Assembly (NCBI RefSeq): GCF_003003235.1
Contig: NZ_PVUE01000012.1
Coordinates: forward strand, 82,795 to 146,794
Reading direction: 5' to 3'
Length of the DNA stretch: 64,000 nucleotides
DNA from: Antricoccus suffuscus
Lineage (GTDB): Bacteria > Actinomycetota > Actinomycetes > Mycobacteriales > Antricoccaceae
Positions within the stretch are counted from its first letter, which is position 1. Every line of letters starts with the position of its first letter. Both the position numbers and the translations under genes were made by a program. Shown here piece by piece: positions 53,176 through 62,345 of the stretch. The notes under the pieces were generated by a model. That model was not told the origin of the DNA. It did no database searches and was given only the letters and a program-made list of their open reading frames with translations.

Positions 53176-53916
53176 CCGATTTGCGAGGCGGTCATACGTG
53201 GTGGGTGCGAGCGCCCGCACGACGATCGGGCCGCGCAACCAGCGCGGCGTGACGACCTGGCCGCGCTCGCGTTCCACGGCACGCACAGTGGCCTTGGCGA
53301 CCCGCATGGGAGGGATCGGGCGCGGCACGCGCCGCTGGTAGGGCACGCCTCGGTTCCGGAAGAACTCCGTGTCGACCACCCCGGGCAGTACGGTCGTGAC
53401 ACCGACGCCACTTCCGGCGATCTCGCCGCGGAGACTGTCGGCGAAGAGCGTGAGCCCGCCCTTGCTCGCGGAATACGCCGACTCCATAGGCACGCCAAGA
53501 GCACCGGCAATCGAGCTGACGAAGACGAGGTGCCCGTGACGTCGCCGGATCATCGTAGGCAACAACATTCGCGTCAGCCGCATCGGCGCGAGGAGGTTGA
53601 CCGCGAGCAGACGCTCGACCGCATCGTCGGCATGTGCGCTCGCGTGCGCGGCCATCCCGATGCCAGCTGCAAAGACAATCAGATCGGGCACTTCGCCAGC
53701 CAGCAAGCGGTTCCCGAGCGTGCAGAGCTCTTCGGCCGACGCGAGGTCTGCGACGACGTACTGGCCATTGACCCGGGCGGACAACGCTTCCAGGCGATGC
53801 TCGTCGCGACCTGTCAGCACCAGGTCACATCCGCGACGTGCCAGCAACCGGGCCGTCGCGTAGCCGATGCCAGACGACGCACCGGTGATGACGACGCGGC
53901 TTCCTGTCACCCGCAT
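53152..53916 (-). CDS. SDR-family oxidoreductase
   Basis: This 254-residue classical SDR has TGASSGIGYATA near residue 11, Ser (VSSIAGALG) with YSASK near 155-159. It most resembles the DltE/YqjQ-like broad group acting on ketones or lipid intermediates. It lies convergent to hpnH and overlaps the DMT gene start-to-stop, so it belongs to the opposing operon with the glycosyltransferase fusion. A role in finishing hopanoid or glycolipid products is possible but unproven. Confidence 0.85.
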   Translation of the reverse strand: MRVTGSRVVITGASSGIGYATARLLARRGCDLVLTGRDEHRLEALSARVNGQYVVADLASAEELCTLGNRLLAGEVPDLIVFAAGIGMAAHASAHADDAVERLLAVNLLAPMRLTRMLLPTMIRRRHGHLVFVSSIAGALGVPMESAYSASKGGLTLFADSLRGEIAGSGVGVTTVLPGVVDTEFFRNRGVPYQRRVPRPIPPMRVAKATVRAVERERGQVVTPRWLRGPIVVRALAPTTYDRLANRLSGQRPQ

Positions 53917-54824
53917 GACTCTGCCTCCTTTGGCGGAGCGGCGACCTCCGCACGCTCGCGTATCTGGTCCGCGATGTGCTGCGACCGTCGGGTCAGTACG
54001 GCGACGCCGACAGCCATGAGCATGAGCGCGAATATCTCTATGACGGTGCTAGCCGGGCCGCCCCCGAGTGACTCGCCAAGCCAGGCGACGCCGGCGCCGA
54101 TGGCCACGATCGGATCGCCAACGGTGATCGTGGCGACCGCCACGGCGCCGAGAGATCCGACCTGAAATGCGTTTTGATTGAGCAGAAAGCCCGCCGGCGC
54201 GACGACGATGACGGCGTATAACTGCCAGTGCGTAAACAAAGTAGACCAGCTGACCGTAGCCAACAGGCTCCGAATGAGCGCCGCTGTGACGCCGTAGAAC
54301 ACCGCGGTTGCCACTGCGAACGGCAACGCTCGGACCTCGTCTGATAGCCGGGACGCGATCGCAAGGCAGACGAGTACGACGACGACAAGCGCCAGCCCGA
54401 GAGGGAGGGCTGCCGAGCCGTGGAACTGCGCGGTACCTTCGGATGGTCGGGCGACGAGCAGAAAAACACTCAGCCCTACCAGCGCCATGAGTGCGCCGAG
54501 TACTAGTCCGTTGTCGATGCGATGGTGCCGTGCCAGCGCCGCGAACCCTAGGTAGAAAAGGACGCCGGTCACCAACAGCGGCTGGACGACTGACAGTGGC
54601 GCGAACCGGAGAGCGAGCACTTGTAGGCCAAAGCCGGCACCGCTGAGCACAATGCTCCACTGGAACTGCTTGAACCGCAGTAGGTCGAGCAACAGTCCCG
54701 GCCGCAGCGCGCGCCGATCGGTCGTCTTCCGTGCGGCCCCGTGTTGCAGGTAGCCGGCCAACCCAAACGCCGCCGCAGCCGCGATTGCGGCCGGTACGCC
54801 GATGGCGAGATCGGTGATCTCCAC
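53907..54824 (-). CDS. DMT-superfamily-like membrane transporter
   Basis: This 305-residue protein has about nine to ten membrane helices and the internal duplication of EamA/DMT-type carriers: first half PAAIAAAAAFGLAGYLQHGAA and FAPLSVVQPLLVTGVLF; second half GFLLNQNAFQVGSLGAVAVATITVGDPIVAIGAGVAWLGE in pieces. The equivalent segments VVQPLLVTG and VATITVGDPIVAIG suggest the two repeats. Substrate unknown; lipid or amphiphile movement is conceivable from its neighbours. It starts 2 bases after the fusion-gene stop. Confidence 0.8.
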   Translation of the reverse strand: MEITDLAIGVPAAIAAAAAFGLAGYLQHGAARKTTDRRALRPGLLLDLLRFKQFQWSIVLSGAGFGLQVLALRFAPLSVVQPLLVTGVLFYLGFAALARHHRIDNGLVLGALMALVGLSVFLLVARPSEGTAQFHGSAALPLGLALVVVVLVCLAIASRLSDEVRALPFAVATAVFYGVTAALIRSLLATVSWSTLFTHWQLYAVIVVAPAGFLLNQNAFQVGSLGAVAVATITVGDPIVAIGAGVAWLGESLGGGPASTVIEIFALMLMAVGVAVLTRRSQHIADQIRERAEVAAPPKEAESCG

Positions 54825-54826
54825 CG

Positions 54827-57367
54827 TCAGCCAGCCGATCTCTGCGCGTCGGCGATCGCTGCCTCAAGAGCGCGCTTCGCCGAGTCAGGCGCTATTTCAA
54901 GCGTGCGGTCTAGCAGCAGTGCCACCCCGGTCACCTGATCCGCGACGATGGCGCCGATCGTGACCGGCACACCGTCCGTCAGAGGCACGACCGGGTAGGT
55001 GGCCGCGACTCGCGCTCCGGCACACCACCTAGGCCCGGGCCAAGCGGGCATGAACGACACGATCGTGCTCAGGAACCGGCGGTTGTAGACGGTCCTGGCA
55101 AACAACCGATGCACTGGTTGGCCGAGGTGACCGGCGACGCGCATCACCGCTTCGGCACCCTGCGGTTCGCCGCGCCGGATGCGGTCACGCAACTGCGCCT
55201 GGACCGCCGCGATCCGTTGCCCGGTAGGCATCGCGTCGATCGGCAGGTCGATCGTCACCGTCCCGGTCCAGTTGCCGAAAAGGCGGTCGAGCTTGGGCAG
55301 CCGCATGGCGATCGGCACCATCGCGCGCAGCGGCTTCGTATCGTCTACCAGCTCCCGCTCGCGCAGCACACGACCAAGTGCATCGGCCGCGATGCCGACG
55401 ATCGCCTCTTGCGAGCTCGCTCCGTGCGCGCGTGCCACGCGACGCAGATCCGCAGCCGGGAACGCAACGCGCACGAGAGTCCGACCTGCGCCGGTCGGCA
55501 GCGCGTTGAGCGGGTGTCGCGGCGGTCGGCCTCGGGTCGCAAGGCTCCAGATGCCGCGCACGAGCAGCCGGGCACCACCCTGGCCGGACTTGCCCGCCGC
55601 ACGTGCCGGCCGGCGTTCGCGTAGCGGATCGTCGGGATCGGCATCGAGCAGCCTGTCCAGGAGTCCGAGTGCCGAGATCCCGTCACCCTGACAGTGATGC
55701 TCCTGGACCGCCAGGACGCTGCGGCCGTCGGACTGTCCGTGGAACAGGCGCATCCGCCACGCCGGGCGGTCATCGGGCAGTGGTGTGGACCAAAACTCTC
55801 CGATAGCGTCGGCCATCTCGGCATCACTGACCGCAGCGGACATGACGAGTTCGTCGATATGCTGCGCGACGTCGACGCGATCGGCGCGCCGCCATCCCGG
55901 TCGCGGATCGCGCACCAGCAACCGGCGTAGCGGCGGGAGACTGACCCGGGCAGCCATCGCGCGCCGTACCTCCTCCAGCGTCGGCGACTGTCCCGTGGGG
56001 AGCGGGTCGAGTTCGAGTACGGCGCCGAGCACCTGATCGGTGCCGCTGTTCCCGGCGTACGCGAAGAACGCGTCCGACGGTCGCATGGGCCAAGGTCGAC
56101 GCGACGTCGGTTGTTGGGTGGCGGCTTGGTGGGCAGCGGGTGCGGCGATCGCGTCGAGCGTTTCGTCGAGTGAGTGGGTCTCGACGTGCACGCTTGCCTT
56201 GAGGCGCAGGTCATCGAGCCGGTAGGGGTGGCTGAGAACGGATCGCACGTACGCCGTCAGTTGTTGCTGAGTGATGACCAGGTCGGCCAGGCCTGCGACC
56301 ACCATGAGCTCGGCGTTGGCGATGCCGTGCGCCGCGATGGGGGAATACATCAGGACTGGTACGCCGGTCGCGAGTGCTTCGAGGGCGGTCGCGCCGCCGG
56401 CGTTGGTGATGACGAGGTCGGCGGCCTGATAGACCGGTGGCATGTCCTCGACCCAGCCAAGGGCGAGGAGGCGCTCGGCGGGAAGAGCGAGGTCTTGCAG
56501 CACGGCGAGGGTCGGCTCGTTGCGCCCGCAGAGCGCGATCACCTGTACCTCAAGCGAAGCGTCGAGGACTGCTCGGACCGTCTCGGTGGTGTCGCCGAAC
56601 GCGAGGCTGCCGCACGCGACAACCACGACGAATGCGTCCGGCCGCGCACCAATCGCGGCCCGGGCAGTCGTCGCCTCTCCCGGGTGAAACGCGGCGGTAA
56701 CCGGTGGCGCACAGACGGCTGCGGAGGATCCGGGCTCGGCGGCACGTGCCACCGCCTCGGCGCCCTCATGCATCACGAAGTTGGCGTCCAGCTCGTGGTA
56801 GGCCCAGAACGGGTGTGGGGCGAAGTCGGAGACGTACGCCGCGGCCGGGACGGTCAGCGCGCGATGCCGTCGCAGCCAGGCGACTCCGGCGCTGCCAAAG
56901 GGATAGGTCGAGATGATCAGGTCCGGGTCGAACTCGTTGATCGGGCCGATCAGCCGGCGCCCGGCCCAGCTGCCGGTGAACCGCTTCGACGCGTGCGCAA
57001 ACCAGCGATGCCGCCACAGCGAAGCGTAGAAGAACTCGTAGAGCCACGGCGTTGTCTCGACATTGGATACGTAGATCCTGCGAAACAGTCGGCCGATGCC
57101 ACGGCCCATCACATCGAGAGTGTCGAGCCGCTTGATCTCGCTGCCGCGCCACCGCCGTCGTACGGCTTCTTCGATCGCATCGGCGGTTGCATTGTGTCCA
57201 CCGCCGATATCGGCGGACAGGACCAGGACACGGCGTGGGTTATGAGGTGGTGATGCGGTTGGGTCGGCGTACGACGTACGTGATTGGCGGGCCCCCTGGT
57301 TGGATGTGGCGGCTCGATCCGCTGTTGACGCGTCGTGCGGTGCATCGACCAATCCGCGGGCTCCCAT
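54827..57367 (-). CDS. Fusion of MGDG-synthase-type glycosyltransferase with WS/DGAT-type acyltransferase
   Basis: After a disordered N-terminus (about 1-43), residues 44-410 of this 846-residue protein form a GT-B glycosyltransferase of the MGDG synthase/UgtP type (LSADIGGGHNATADAIEEA near 53; donor-site VITNAGGATALEALATGVPV near 320). After a short linker, residues about 425-846 form a wax-ester-synthase/diacylglycerol-acyltransferase-like domain, beginning PMRPSDAFFAYAG, with intact catalytic HHxxxDG (EHHCQGDG, about 556-563) and later PLRAMVPIAMR and GNWTGTVTIDLP segments. It is one open frame. It probably makes an acylated glycolipid or glycosylated lipid; acceptor and order of steps are unknown. 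No strong ribosome site precedes the ATG; cysK ends 29 bases upstream. Confidence 0.88.
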   Translation of the reverse strand: MGARGLVDAPHDASTADRAATSNQGARQSRTSYADPTASPPHNPRRVLVLSADIGGGHNATADAIEEAVRRRWRGSEIKRLDTLDVMGRGIGRLFRRIYVSNVETTPWLYEFFYASLWRHRWFAHASKRFTGSWAGRRLIGPINEFDPDLIISTYPFGSAGVAWLRRHRALTVPAAAYVSDFAPHPFWAYHELDANFVMHEGAEAVARAAEPGSSAAVCAPPVTAAFHPGEATTARAAIGARPDAFVVVVACGSLAFGDTTETVRAVLDASLEVQVIALCGRNEPTLAVLQDLALPAERLLALGWVEDMPPVYQAADLVITNAGGATALEALATGVPVLMYSPIAAHGIANAELMVVAGLADLVITQQQLTAYVRSVLSHPYRLDDLRLKASVHVETHSLDETLDAIAAPAAHQAATQQPTSRRPWPMRPSDAFFAYAGNSGTDQVLGAVLELDPLPTGQSPTLEEVRRAMAARVSLPPLRRLLVRDPRPGWRRADRVDVAQHIDELVMSAAVSDAEMADAIGEFWSTPLPDDRPAWRMRLFHGQSDGRSVLAVQEHHCQGDGISALGLLDRLLDADPDDPLRERRPARAAGKSGQGGARLLVRGIWSLATRGRPPRHPLNALPTGAGRTLVRVAFPAADLRRVARAHGASSQEAIVGIAADALGRVLRERELVDDTKPLRAMVPIAMRLPKLDRLFGNWTGTVTIDLPIDAMPTGQRIAAVQAQLRDRIRRGEPQGAEAVMRVAGHLGQPVHRLFARTVYNRRFLSTIVSFMPAWPGPRWCAGARVAATYPVVPLTDGVPVTIGAIVADQVTGVALLLDRTLEIAPDSAKRALEAAIADAQRSAG

Positions 57368-57396
57368 TTCTTACGCGGGAACGTCTTTACTTCATA

Positions 57397-58332
57397 TTAC
57401 GACCGGACGTGGTCGAAGAGCTCCGTGGACAGATACCGTTCGCCGGTGTCCGCGAGGATGCCGACGATCGTCTTGCTCTTCAACTCGGGACGCTGACCGA
57501 GTCGACGCATGGCTTCCAATACGGCCCCGGACGAGATACCTACCATCAAGCCCTCGACTCGCATCGCCTCACGCGCGACCTCGATTGCCGTGTCCTCGGG
57601 GATCCGGACAACTTCGTCGATCAGTTCCATGTCCGTGGTCGGCGGTACGCCGTTGCCGCCGGTGATGCCCTGGATTTTGTGCGGCTGCCATTCGCCACCG
57701 TTGAGCACGGGCGCCTCGTCGGGTTCGACGCCGATGACCTTTACGTCAGGGTTCTTGGTGCGCAGGAAACGGCCCGTTCCCGATAGGCTGCCGCCGGTGC
57801 CGGTAGCGGCGACGATGACGTCGACCTTGCCGTCGGTGTCGGCCCAGATTTCCGGCCCGGTCGTTGCCTCGTGGATCGCCGGATTGGCGGGGTTGCCGCC
57901 CTGGCCCGAGAGGAACGCGGTCGGATCGGCTTCGATGATCTCGCCCGCTCGTTGGTTGGCGCCGGCCATACCGTCGGCGCCCGGCGTGAATTCGACCTCG
58001 GCGCCTAGCGCGCGCAGCAGGAGAAGCCGCTCGTTCGACATATCGTCCGGCAGGACCAGCACGACGCGATAGCCGAGGGCGGCGCCGATCCAGGCGAGTG
58101 CGATGCCGGTGTTGCCAGAGGTCGCCTCGACGATCGTGCCGCCCGGCTTAAGCCGCCCGTCGGCCTCGGCCGCGCGCACGATCGACAGACCGGTTCGGTC
58201 TTTGATACTCGACAGCGGGTTGTAGAACTCGAGCTTGGCCAGCAGTCGCGCCGGGTTCTCTGGTGCGAGCCGATTGAGCGCGAGTAGGGGAGTACGACCG
58301 ACGACCTCGGTCAGGCTTTCGTATACAGGCAT
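57397..58332 (-). CDS. cysK: Cysteine synthase
   Basis: This 311-residue PLP enzyme of the O-acetylserine sulfhydrylase type has the PLP lysine K44 in NPLSSIKDRTG, the substrate loop VEATSGNTGIALA near 67 and the phosphate-binding GTGGSLSGTG near 177. It makes cysteine from O-acetylserine and sulfide. ATG 58332 with GGGGG about 6 bases upstream is used; a TTG two codons earlier is open. It leads the minus-strand unit into the glycosyltransferase fusion. A palindrome lies 25 bases upstream. Confidence 0.93.
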   Translation of the reverse strand: MPVYESLTEVVGRTPLLALNRLAPENPARLLAKLEFYNPLSSIKDRTGLSIVRAAEADGRLKPGGTIVEATSGNTGIALAWIGAALGYRVVLVLPDDMSNERLLLLRALGAEVEFTPGADGMAGANQRAGEIIEADPTAFLSGQGGNPANPAIHEATTGPEIWADTDGKVDVIVAATGTGGSLSGTGRFLRTKNPDVKVIGVEPDEAPVLNGGEWQPHKIQGITGGNGVPPTTDMELIDEVVRIPEDTAIEVAREAMRVEGLMVGISSGAVLEAMRRLGQRPELKSKTIVGILADTGERYLSTELFDHVRS

Positions 58333-58356
58333 GGGCAACCCCCGGGTCAGATAGTT

Positions 58357-58373
58357 GATACTGCAACTGTATC
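58357..58373. promoter_or_regulatory. Palindrome upstream of cysK
   Basis: GATACTGCAACTGTATC has outer arms GATAC/GTATC and near-complete inner symmetry. Its position 25 bases before the cysK ATG suits a repressor operator, for example for a sulfur-responsive regulator; the regulator is not identified. Confidence 0.45.
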
Positions 58374-58585
58374 GCCGAGTATTAGCTAGTGCGTGACGTG
58401 GCTGCGGCCGGGTCTCTGTCGCTGCTTGAGCGGCGCGGAATTTGCGGTTACCTGTGGAAACTCTCGATTTTTCGCTCGAAGTCGCATAGTTTGGTTTGTG
58501 TTAAGCGGCGAGGGTGTGGATAGCGACTTTTGGAAATCTTGGTTTACGCCTATCGTGCTGCCAACTCATCTGGCGAGGCGGTCGC

Positions 58586-59881
58586 ATGGCATTTCAGACA
58601 GTCGACGAGCTGGTCGACTCAGAGGTACGTGAGCTCATCCGGCGGCGGGGCGTCGACCCGCTGACCGAGCCGGTGCGCGTGCGCGAGCTCATCGATGAGG
58701 TCCTGAGCGACTATGCCGACCGCGCCTTGAGCTCGCCGTTGCCGCCGCTTGCAGATCCACTGTCGCTCGCCAAGCGGGTGCACGACGGAGTCGCCGGATT
58801 CGGTCCATTGCAGGTGCTGCTGGATGACCCCGAAGTAGAAGAGGTTTGGATCAACCAGCCCAACCGAGTGTTCGCTGCGCGTCGGGGCGTCAGTGAGCTG
58901 ACCACCGTCGTGCTCACACAGCCGCAGCTTGAGCAACTGGTCGAACGGATGCTGCGCACCTCCGGACGCAGGCTCGATCTTTCCGCGCCGTTCGTAGATG
59001 CGCTGATGCCGGACGGCAGCCGGTTGCATGTCGTCATCCCAGACGTGACGCGGCGCCATATGGCAGTCAACATACGCAAGTTCGTGGTCAGGGCGCATCA
59101 CCTGAGGGAACTCGTTGCTCTTGGCACGATGACCCGGCAGGCGGCAGCGTTTCTCGAGGCGGCCATGGTCGCGGGACTCAACGTGATAGTCGCCGGCGGA
59201 ACTCAAGCCGGAAAAACGACACTCTTGAACTGTCTTTGTGCGTCGATTCCAGCCCGCGAGCGGGTAATCACCGTCGAGGAAGTGTTCGAACTGCGCATCC
59301 CGCTGCCGGACGTCATCTCGATGCAAACCCGTCAGGCAAGCCTCGAGGGCACCGGTGAGATCTCCTTACGCCGGCTCGTAAAGGAGGCGCTCCGGATGCG
59401 GCCATCACGCATCATCGTGGGCGAGGTGCGTCAGGATGAAGCGCTCGACATGCTCATCGCTTTAAATAGCGGCGTTCCAGGCGCCGGATCGGTGCATGCC
59501 AACTCGGCGCGCGAAGCCGTGCAAAAGCTCTGTACGCTTCCTTTGCTAGCAGGGGAGAACATTTCGTCGGCGTTTGTCGTGCCGACCGTCGCGACCGCTA
59601 TCGACGTGGTCGTGCATCTGCGCAATGAGGCCTCCGGCCAGCGACGAGTGCGCGAGATCGTCGCGCTCAGCGGTCGCACCGAGGCGTCGATGGTTGAGAT
59701 GACGGACATCTTCCATACCCGCGATGGTCAGCTGGTACGCGCCGACGGGTACCCGCCACATCTAGACCGATTCGAACGCGCCGGGATCGACGTACAGGCG
59801 CTGCTTTCTGACAGTTATCCGCGCTCGACCGACGGGCTTTTGCTCAGCAGCAGCGAATCGGGGCGTAAGGCACATGGGTGA
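58586..59881 (+). CDS. tadA: Tad pilus assembly ATPase (CpaF/TadA)
   Basis: This 431-residue type II/IV secretion ATPase powers Flp/Tad pilus assembly. Walker A is GGTQAGKTT near residue 207, with the Asp box VITVEEVFEL, Walker B RIIVGEVRQDEAL and the His box GSVHANSA. The N-terminal domain GFGPLQVLLDDPEVEEVWIN is CpaF-typical. GAGGCGG precedes ATG 58586; the frame stays open to 58514 without that support. The TadZ/Ssd gene that often precedes tadA in actinobacteria is absent. Confidence 0.92.
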   Translation: MAFQTVDELVDSEVRELIRRRGVDPLTEPVRVRELIDEVLSDYADRALSSPLPPLADPLSLAKRVHDGVAGFGPLQVLLDDPEVEEVWINQPNRVFAARRGVSELTTVVLTQPQLEQLVERMLRTSGRRLDLSAPFVDALMPDGSRLHVVIPDVTRRHMAVNIRKFVVRAHHLRELVALGTMTRQAAAFLEAAMVAGLNVIVAGGTQAGKTTLLNCLCASIPARERVITVEEVFELRIPLPDVISMQTRQASLEGTGEISLRRLVKEALRMRPSRIIVGEVRQDEALDMLIALNSGVPGAGSVHANSAREAVQKLCTLPLLAGENISSAFVVPTVATAIDVVVHLRNEASGQRRVREIVALSGRTEASMVEMTDIFHTRDGQLVRADGYPPHLDRFERAGIDVQALLSDSYPRSTDGLLLSSSESGRKAHG

Positions 59882-60734
59882 GTTTCTGGGCTTGCTCGGT
59901 GGCGTGGGCCTCCTGCTTGTCATGTACAGCGCCACTCGGCGACCGGCTCGGGCCGTCCGCCGCCAGAGCGGCCTGACCGTTCGACGCAACCAGCTGCTTA
60001 CGGACGCGGGTCTGGCAGGTGTGAGCAGTGCTCAGCTGTGGTTGATTCAAGGGGTGTGCGCGCTGTTCGCAGGGATCGTGATCCTGTTGCTGACGGCCGC
60101 CGTCGCGATAAGTGCGATCTTCGCTGTATTCGGGTTTTTCGTTCCGGACATGCTGGTAAGACGTCTGCATGAGAAGCGGCGCGCGGATCTACGCGAGGTG
60201 TGGCCCGAAGCCGCGGACCATCTGGCGTCTGCCGTCCGCGCCGGGTTGTCCATCCCCGAGGCGTTGTCGGCGCTGTCGACGCGTGGACCCGAACCATTGC
60301 GCGCGGCGTTCGCTCAGTTCGGTGCCGACTACCGGGCCAGCGGACGGTTCGTTGACTGCCTCGACATGCTCAAGGCGCGGCTGGCCGACCCGGTTGGCGA
60401 TCGCATCTGCGAGACGTTGCGGGTGACTCGTGAGGTCGGCGGCACGGAGTTGGGCACTGTGCTGCGCACGCTCAGTCAGTTTCTGCGTGAAGATGCGCGC
60501 GTGCGCGCGGAACTCGATAGCCGAAAGCAGACGACTGTCAACGGTGCGCGGCTGGCAGTTGCCGCGCCGTGGTTAGTGCTGTTGTTGCTTGGTACCCAGT
60601 CGACCACACTCCAGGCGTACGACACGCCGCTCGGTCTTGCTGTACTCATCGGCGGCGCGGTCGTCTGCGTCCTCGCGTACCGGTTGATGGTCCGGATCGG
60701 AAGACTGCCCTCAGAGCAGCGAGTTCTGCGATGA
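59874..60734 (+). CDS. tadB: Tad inner-membrane platform protein TadB
   Basis: This 286-residue membrane protein carries a type II secretion F domain (about residues 100-225: DLREVWPEAADHLASAVRAGLSIPEALSALSTRGPEPL in pieces, and FLREDARVRAELDSRKQTTVNGARLAV) with N-terminal and C-terminal helices. With TadC it forms the inner-membrane base for pilus assembly. It overlaps tadA by 8 bases and tadC by 4. Confidence 0.88.
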   Translation: MGEFLGLLGGVGLLLVMYSATRRPARAVRRQSGLTVRRNQLLTDAGLAGVSSAQLWLIQGVCALFAGIVILLLTAAVAISAIFAVFGFFVPDMLVRRLHEKRRADLREVWPEAADHLASAVRAGLSIPEALSALSTRGPEPLRAAFAQFGADYRASGRFVDCLDMLKARLADPVGDRICETLRVTREVGGTELGTVLRTLSQFLREDARVRAELDSRKQTTVNGARLAVAAPWLVLLLLGTQSTTLQAYDTPLGLAVLIGGAVVCVLAYRLMVRIGRLPSEQRVLR

Positions 60735-61669
60735 GTCCGCTATTGATCGGCGCGATTATTGGCGCGCTGTTTGCGATTGGCCTTCTGATCATCGTATTCA
60801 GTTCCCCACCGGCGCGACCGGTCAAACTTGAGGACCGCATCGCGCCGTACCTGCGTGAGGCGCCTAAGCCATCGGCGTTGTTGGCCGGCACTCCAGCGAG
60901 TCTGCCCGGCGCCGCGCGGAGAATTCTCCTACCACGCGCACGTTCTTTGTCGAAGGTGATCGACCGGTGGGTCGGCGGTTCGGGCTCGGTCAGACGGCGA
61001 CTTCGCGCGTTGGACAGCGCGCAGACAATCGAGGATTTCAGGCTCGAGCAAACTGTCTGGGCGAGCCTTGGGCTCGTGGCCGGAGCGGTCGCCGGCGTAG
61101 CGATGACATTTGTGAGCCCGAAGTTCGAACTCGTATCGGTGGTGCTGTTCGCCATTGGCGGTGCGATTGGCGGACTGTTCGGTCGAGATTGGTGGCTCAG
61201 CCGGCAGGTACGGAGTCGCGAAGAGCGGATATTGGCCGAATTCCCTGTCGTCGCAGACCTTCTGGCGTTGTCGGTGACGGCCGGGGAAGGTCCGGCGGGC
61301 GCGATAGATCGAGTGTCGAGGCTAGTCGGTGGTGAGCTGGGTCAGTCCCTGCAAGGCGCGCTCGCAAAGGTCCGCACCGGGATGCCTTTGACCGAGGCAC
61401 TTGAGGAGTTCGCGAAGTTCAGCAGTCTCGAACCGCTGACCCGCTTTATCGATGGGATCGTCATCGCGCTCGAACGAGGCACGCCTCTGGCCGATGTGCT
61501 GCGGGCGCAGGCAGTCGACGTACGCGAGAACGGCAAACGGCGACTGCTCGAGTCGGGCGGACGCAAGGAGCTCGCGATGATGGTGCCGGTCGTATTTCTG
61601 CTACTTCCAACGACGGTCATTTTTGCTTTGTTTCCAGGCCTTTTCGCGATTGTCGAGCTGTCGCAATGA
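60731..61669 (+). CDS. tadC: Tad inner-membrane platform protein TadC
   Basis: This 312-residue membrane protein has a type II secretion F domain (about residues 165-285: ILAEFPVVADLLALSVTAGEGPAGAIDRVSRL in pieces and FIDGIVIALERGTPLADVLRAQAVDVRENGKRRLLE in pieces). N-terminal helices are near residues 4-24 and 100-145 and a C-terminal helix is near 290-308. ATG 60731 overlaps the tadB stop; a longer frame to 60569 is inside tadB. It is followed at 33 bases by the small pilin-like gene. Confidence 0.88.
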   Translation: MSPLLIGAIIGALFAIGLLIIVFSSPPARPVKLEDRIAPYLREAPKPSALLAGTPASLPGAARRILLPRARSLSKVIDRWVGGSGSVRRRLRALDSAQTIEDFRLEQTVWASLGLVAGAVAGVAMTFVSPKFELVSVVLFAIGGAIGGLFGRDWWLSRQVRSREERILAEFPVVADLLALSVTAGEGPAGAIDRVSRLVGGELGQSLQGALAKVRTGMPLTEALEEFAKFSSLEPLTRFIDGIVIALERGTPLADVLRAQAVDVRENGKRRLLESGGRKELAMMVPVVFLLLPTTVIFALFPGLFAIVELSQ

Positions 61670-61702
61670 GATGTGACGCAATGGAATGTGGATGGTGATG
61701 TG

Positions 61703-61918
61703 ATGATGAGAATGTATGCGGCACTCCTTGCGGCCGTCTCGGCGGTGTTCGCATGGACAAGGCAGCGGTACGGCGCCGAAACAGAGCGTGGTGACGTGCC
61801 CGCCTGGGTGATGATCGTTGTCATGACGGCCGCGCTGGTCATCGCGATCTTGATCCCGTTCCGGGAGGCGATCGTTAACGCGGTCCAAAACGCACTCGAC
61901 AGTGTTACTGGCACATAA
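61703..61918 (+). CDS. Flp-pilin-like small membrane protein
   Basis: This 71-residue protein has two hydrophobic stretches; the second (about residues 34-52, WVMIVVMTAALVIAILIPF) follows ETERGDVPAW, a layout seen in small pilin-like proteins of actinobacterial tad loci. It is probably the major pilin of this locus, because no other Flp candidate is present. The GTG at 61673 opens ten more codons; ATG 61703 (MMRMYAALL) is preferred but the ribosome site is weak. Its end overlaps the next gene by 17 bases. Confidence 0.65.
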   Translation: MMRMYAALLAAVSAVFAWTRQRYGAETERGDVPAWVMIVVMTAALVIAILIPFREAIVNAVQNALDSVTGT

Positions 61919-62345
61919 GGATTCCCGCTCGAGCTCGGCGACCAGACGCGTGTGCCGACCGCGCGGGGACTCTGGCAACGTCGCGGAGTTCAGCCTCGTC
62001 GCGGTACTGCTTGTCGCGATCTTTCTCGTCGTGCTTCAGGTCGGTATCTATATCCACGAACGCAACGTCATGGCCGCAAGTGTGCAGGCGGCCGCACGGT
62101 ACGCCGCCAACGCCAACGTGACGTCACTCGCGGGCGGACAGCGCGCGACGAAGCTGATTTCTGAGGCCCTCTCCGAACAGGCAGCTAGTGGCTTGACGTG
62201 CACCGTCGACGAAGAAGTTGGTGACGGGGGATTGATCGTGGTGGTGGTGCGCTGCGTCGGGAGCATTCCCACTGTCGTCACGGCGGTTGGCAATGTGCTG
62301 CCGATTGACGTGACAGGGCGCGCGGTCAAGGAAGGCGCGCAATGA
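61902..62345 (+). CDS. TadE-family minor pilin
   Basis: This 147-residue protein has a basic N-terminus with the TadE cleavage and helix region GDSGNVAEFSLVAVLLVAIFLVVLQVGIYIHERNVM in pieces (about residues 22-58), then a periplasmic part with a cysteine pair (TCTVDEE...VRCVG). The Glu five residues into the helix (AEFSL) is characteristic of pseudopilins. The start is GTG 61902 without a strong ribosome site, so coupling to the preceding gene is likely. It overlaps the following gene by ATGA. Confidence 0.83.
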   Translation: MLLAHKDSRSSSATRRVCRPRGDSGNVAEFSLVAVLLVAIFLVVLQVGIYIHERNVMAASVQAAARYAANANVTSLAGGQRATKLISEALSEQAASGLTCTVDEEVGDGGLIVVVVRCVGSIPTVVTAVGNVLPIDVTGRAVKEGAQ

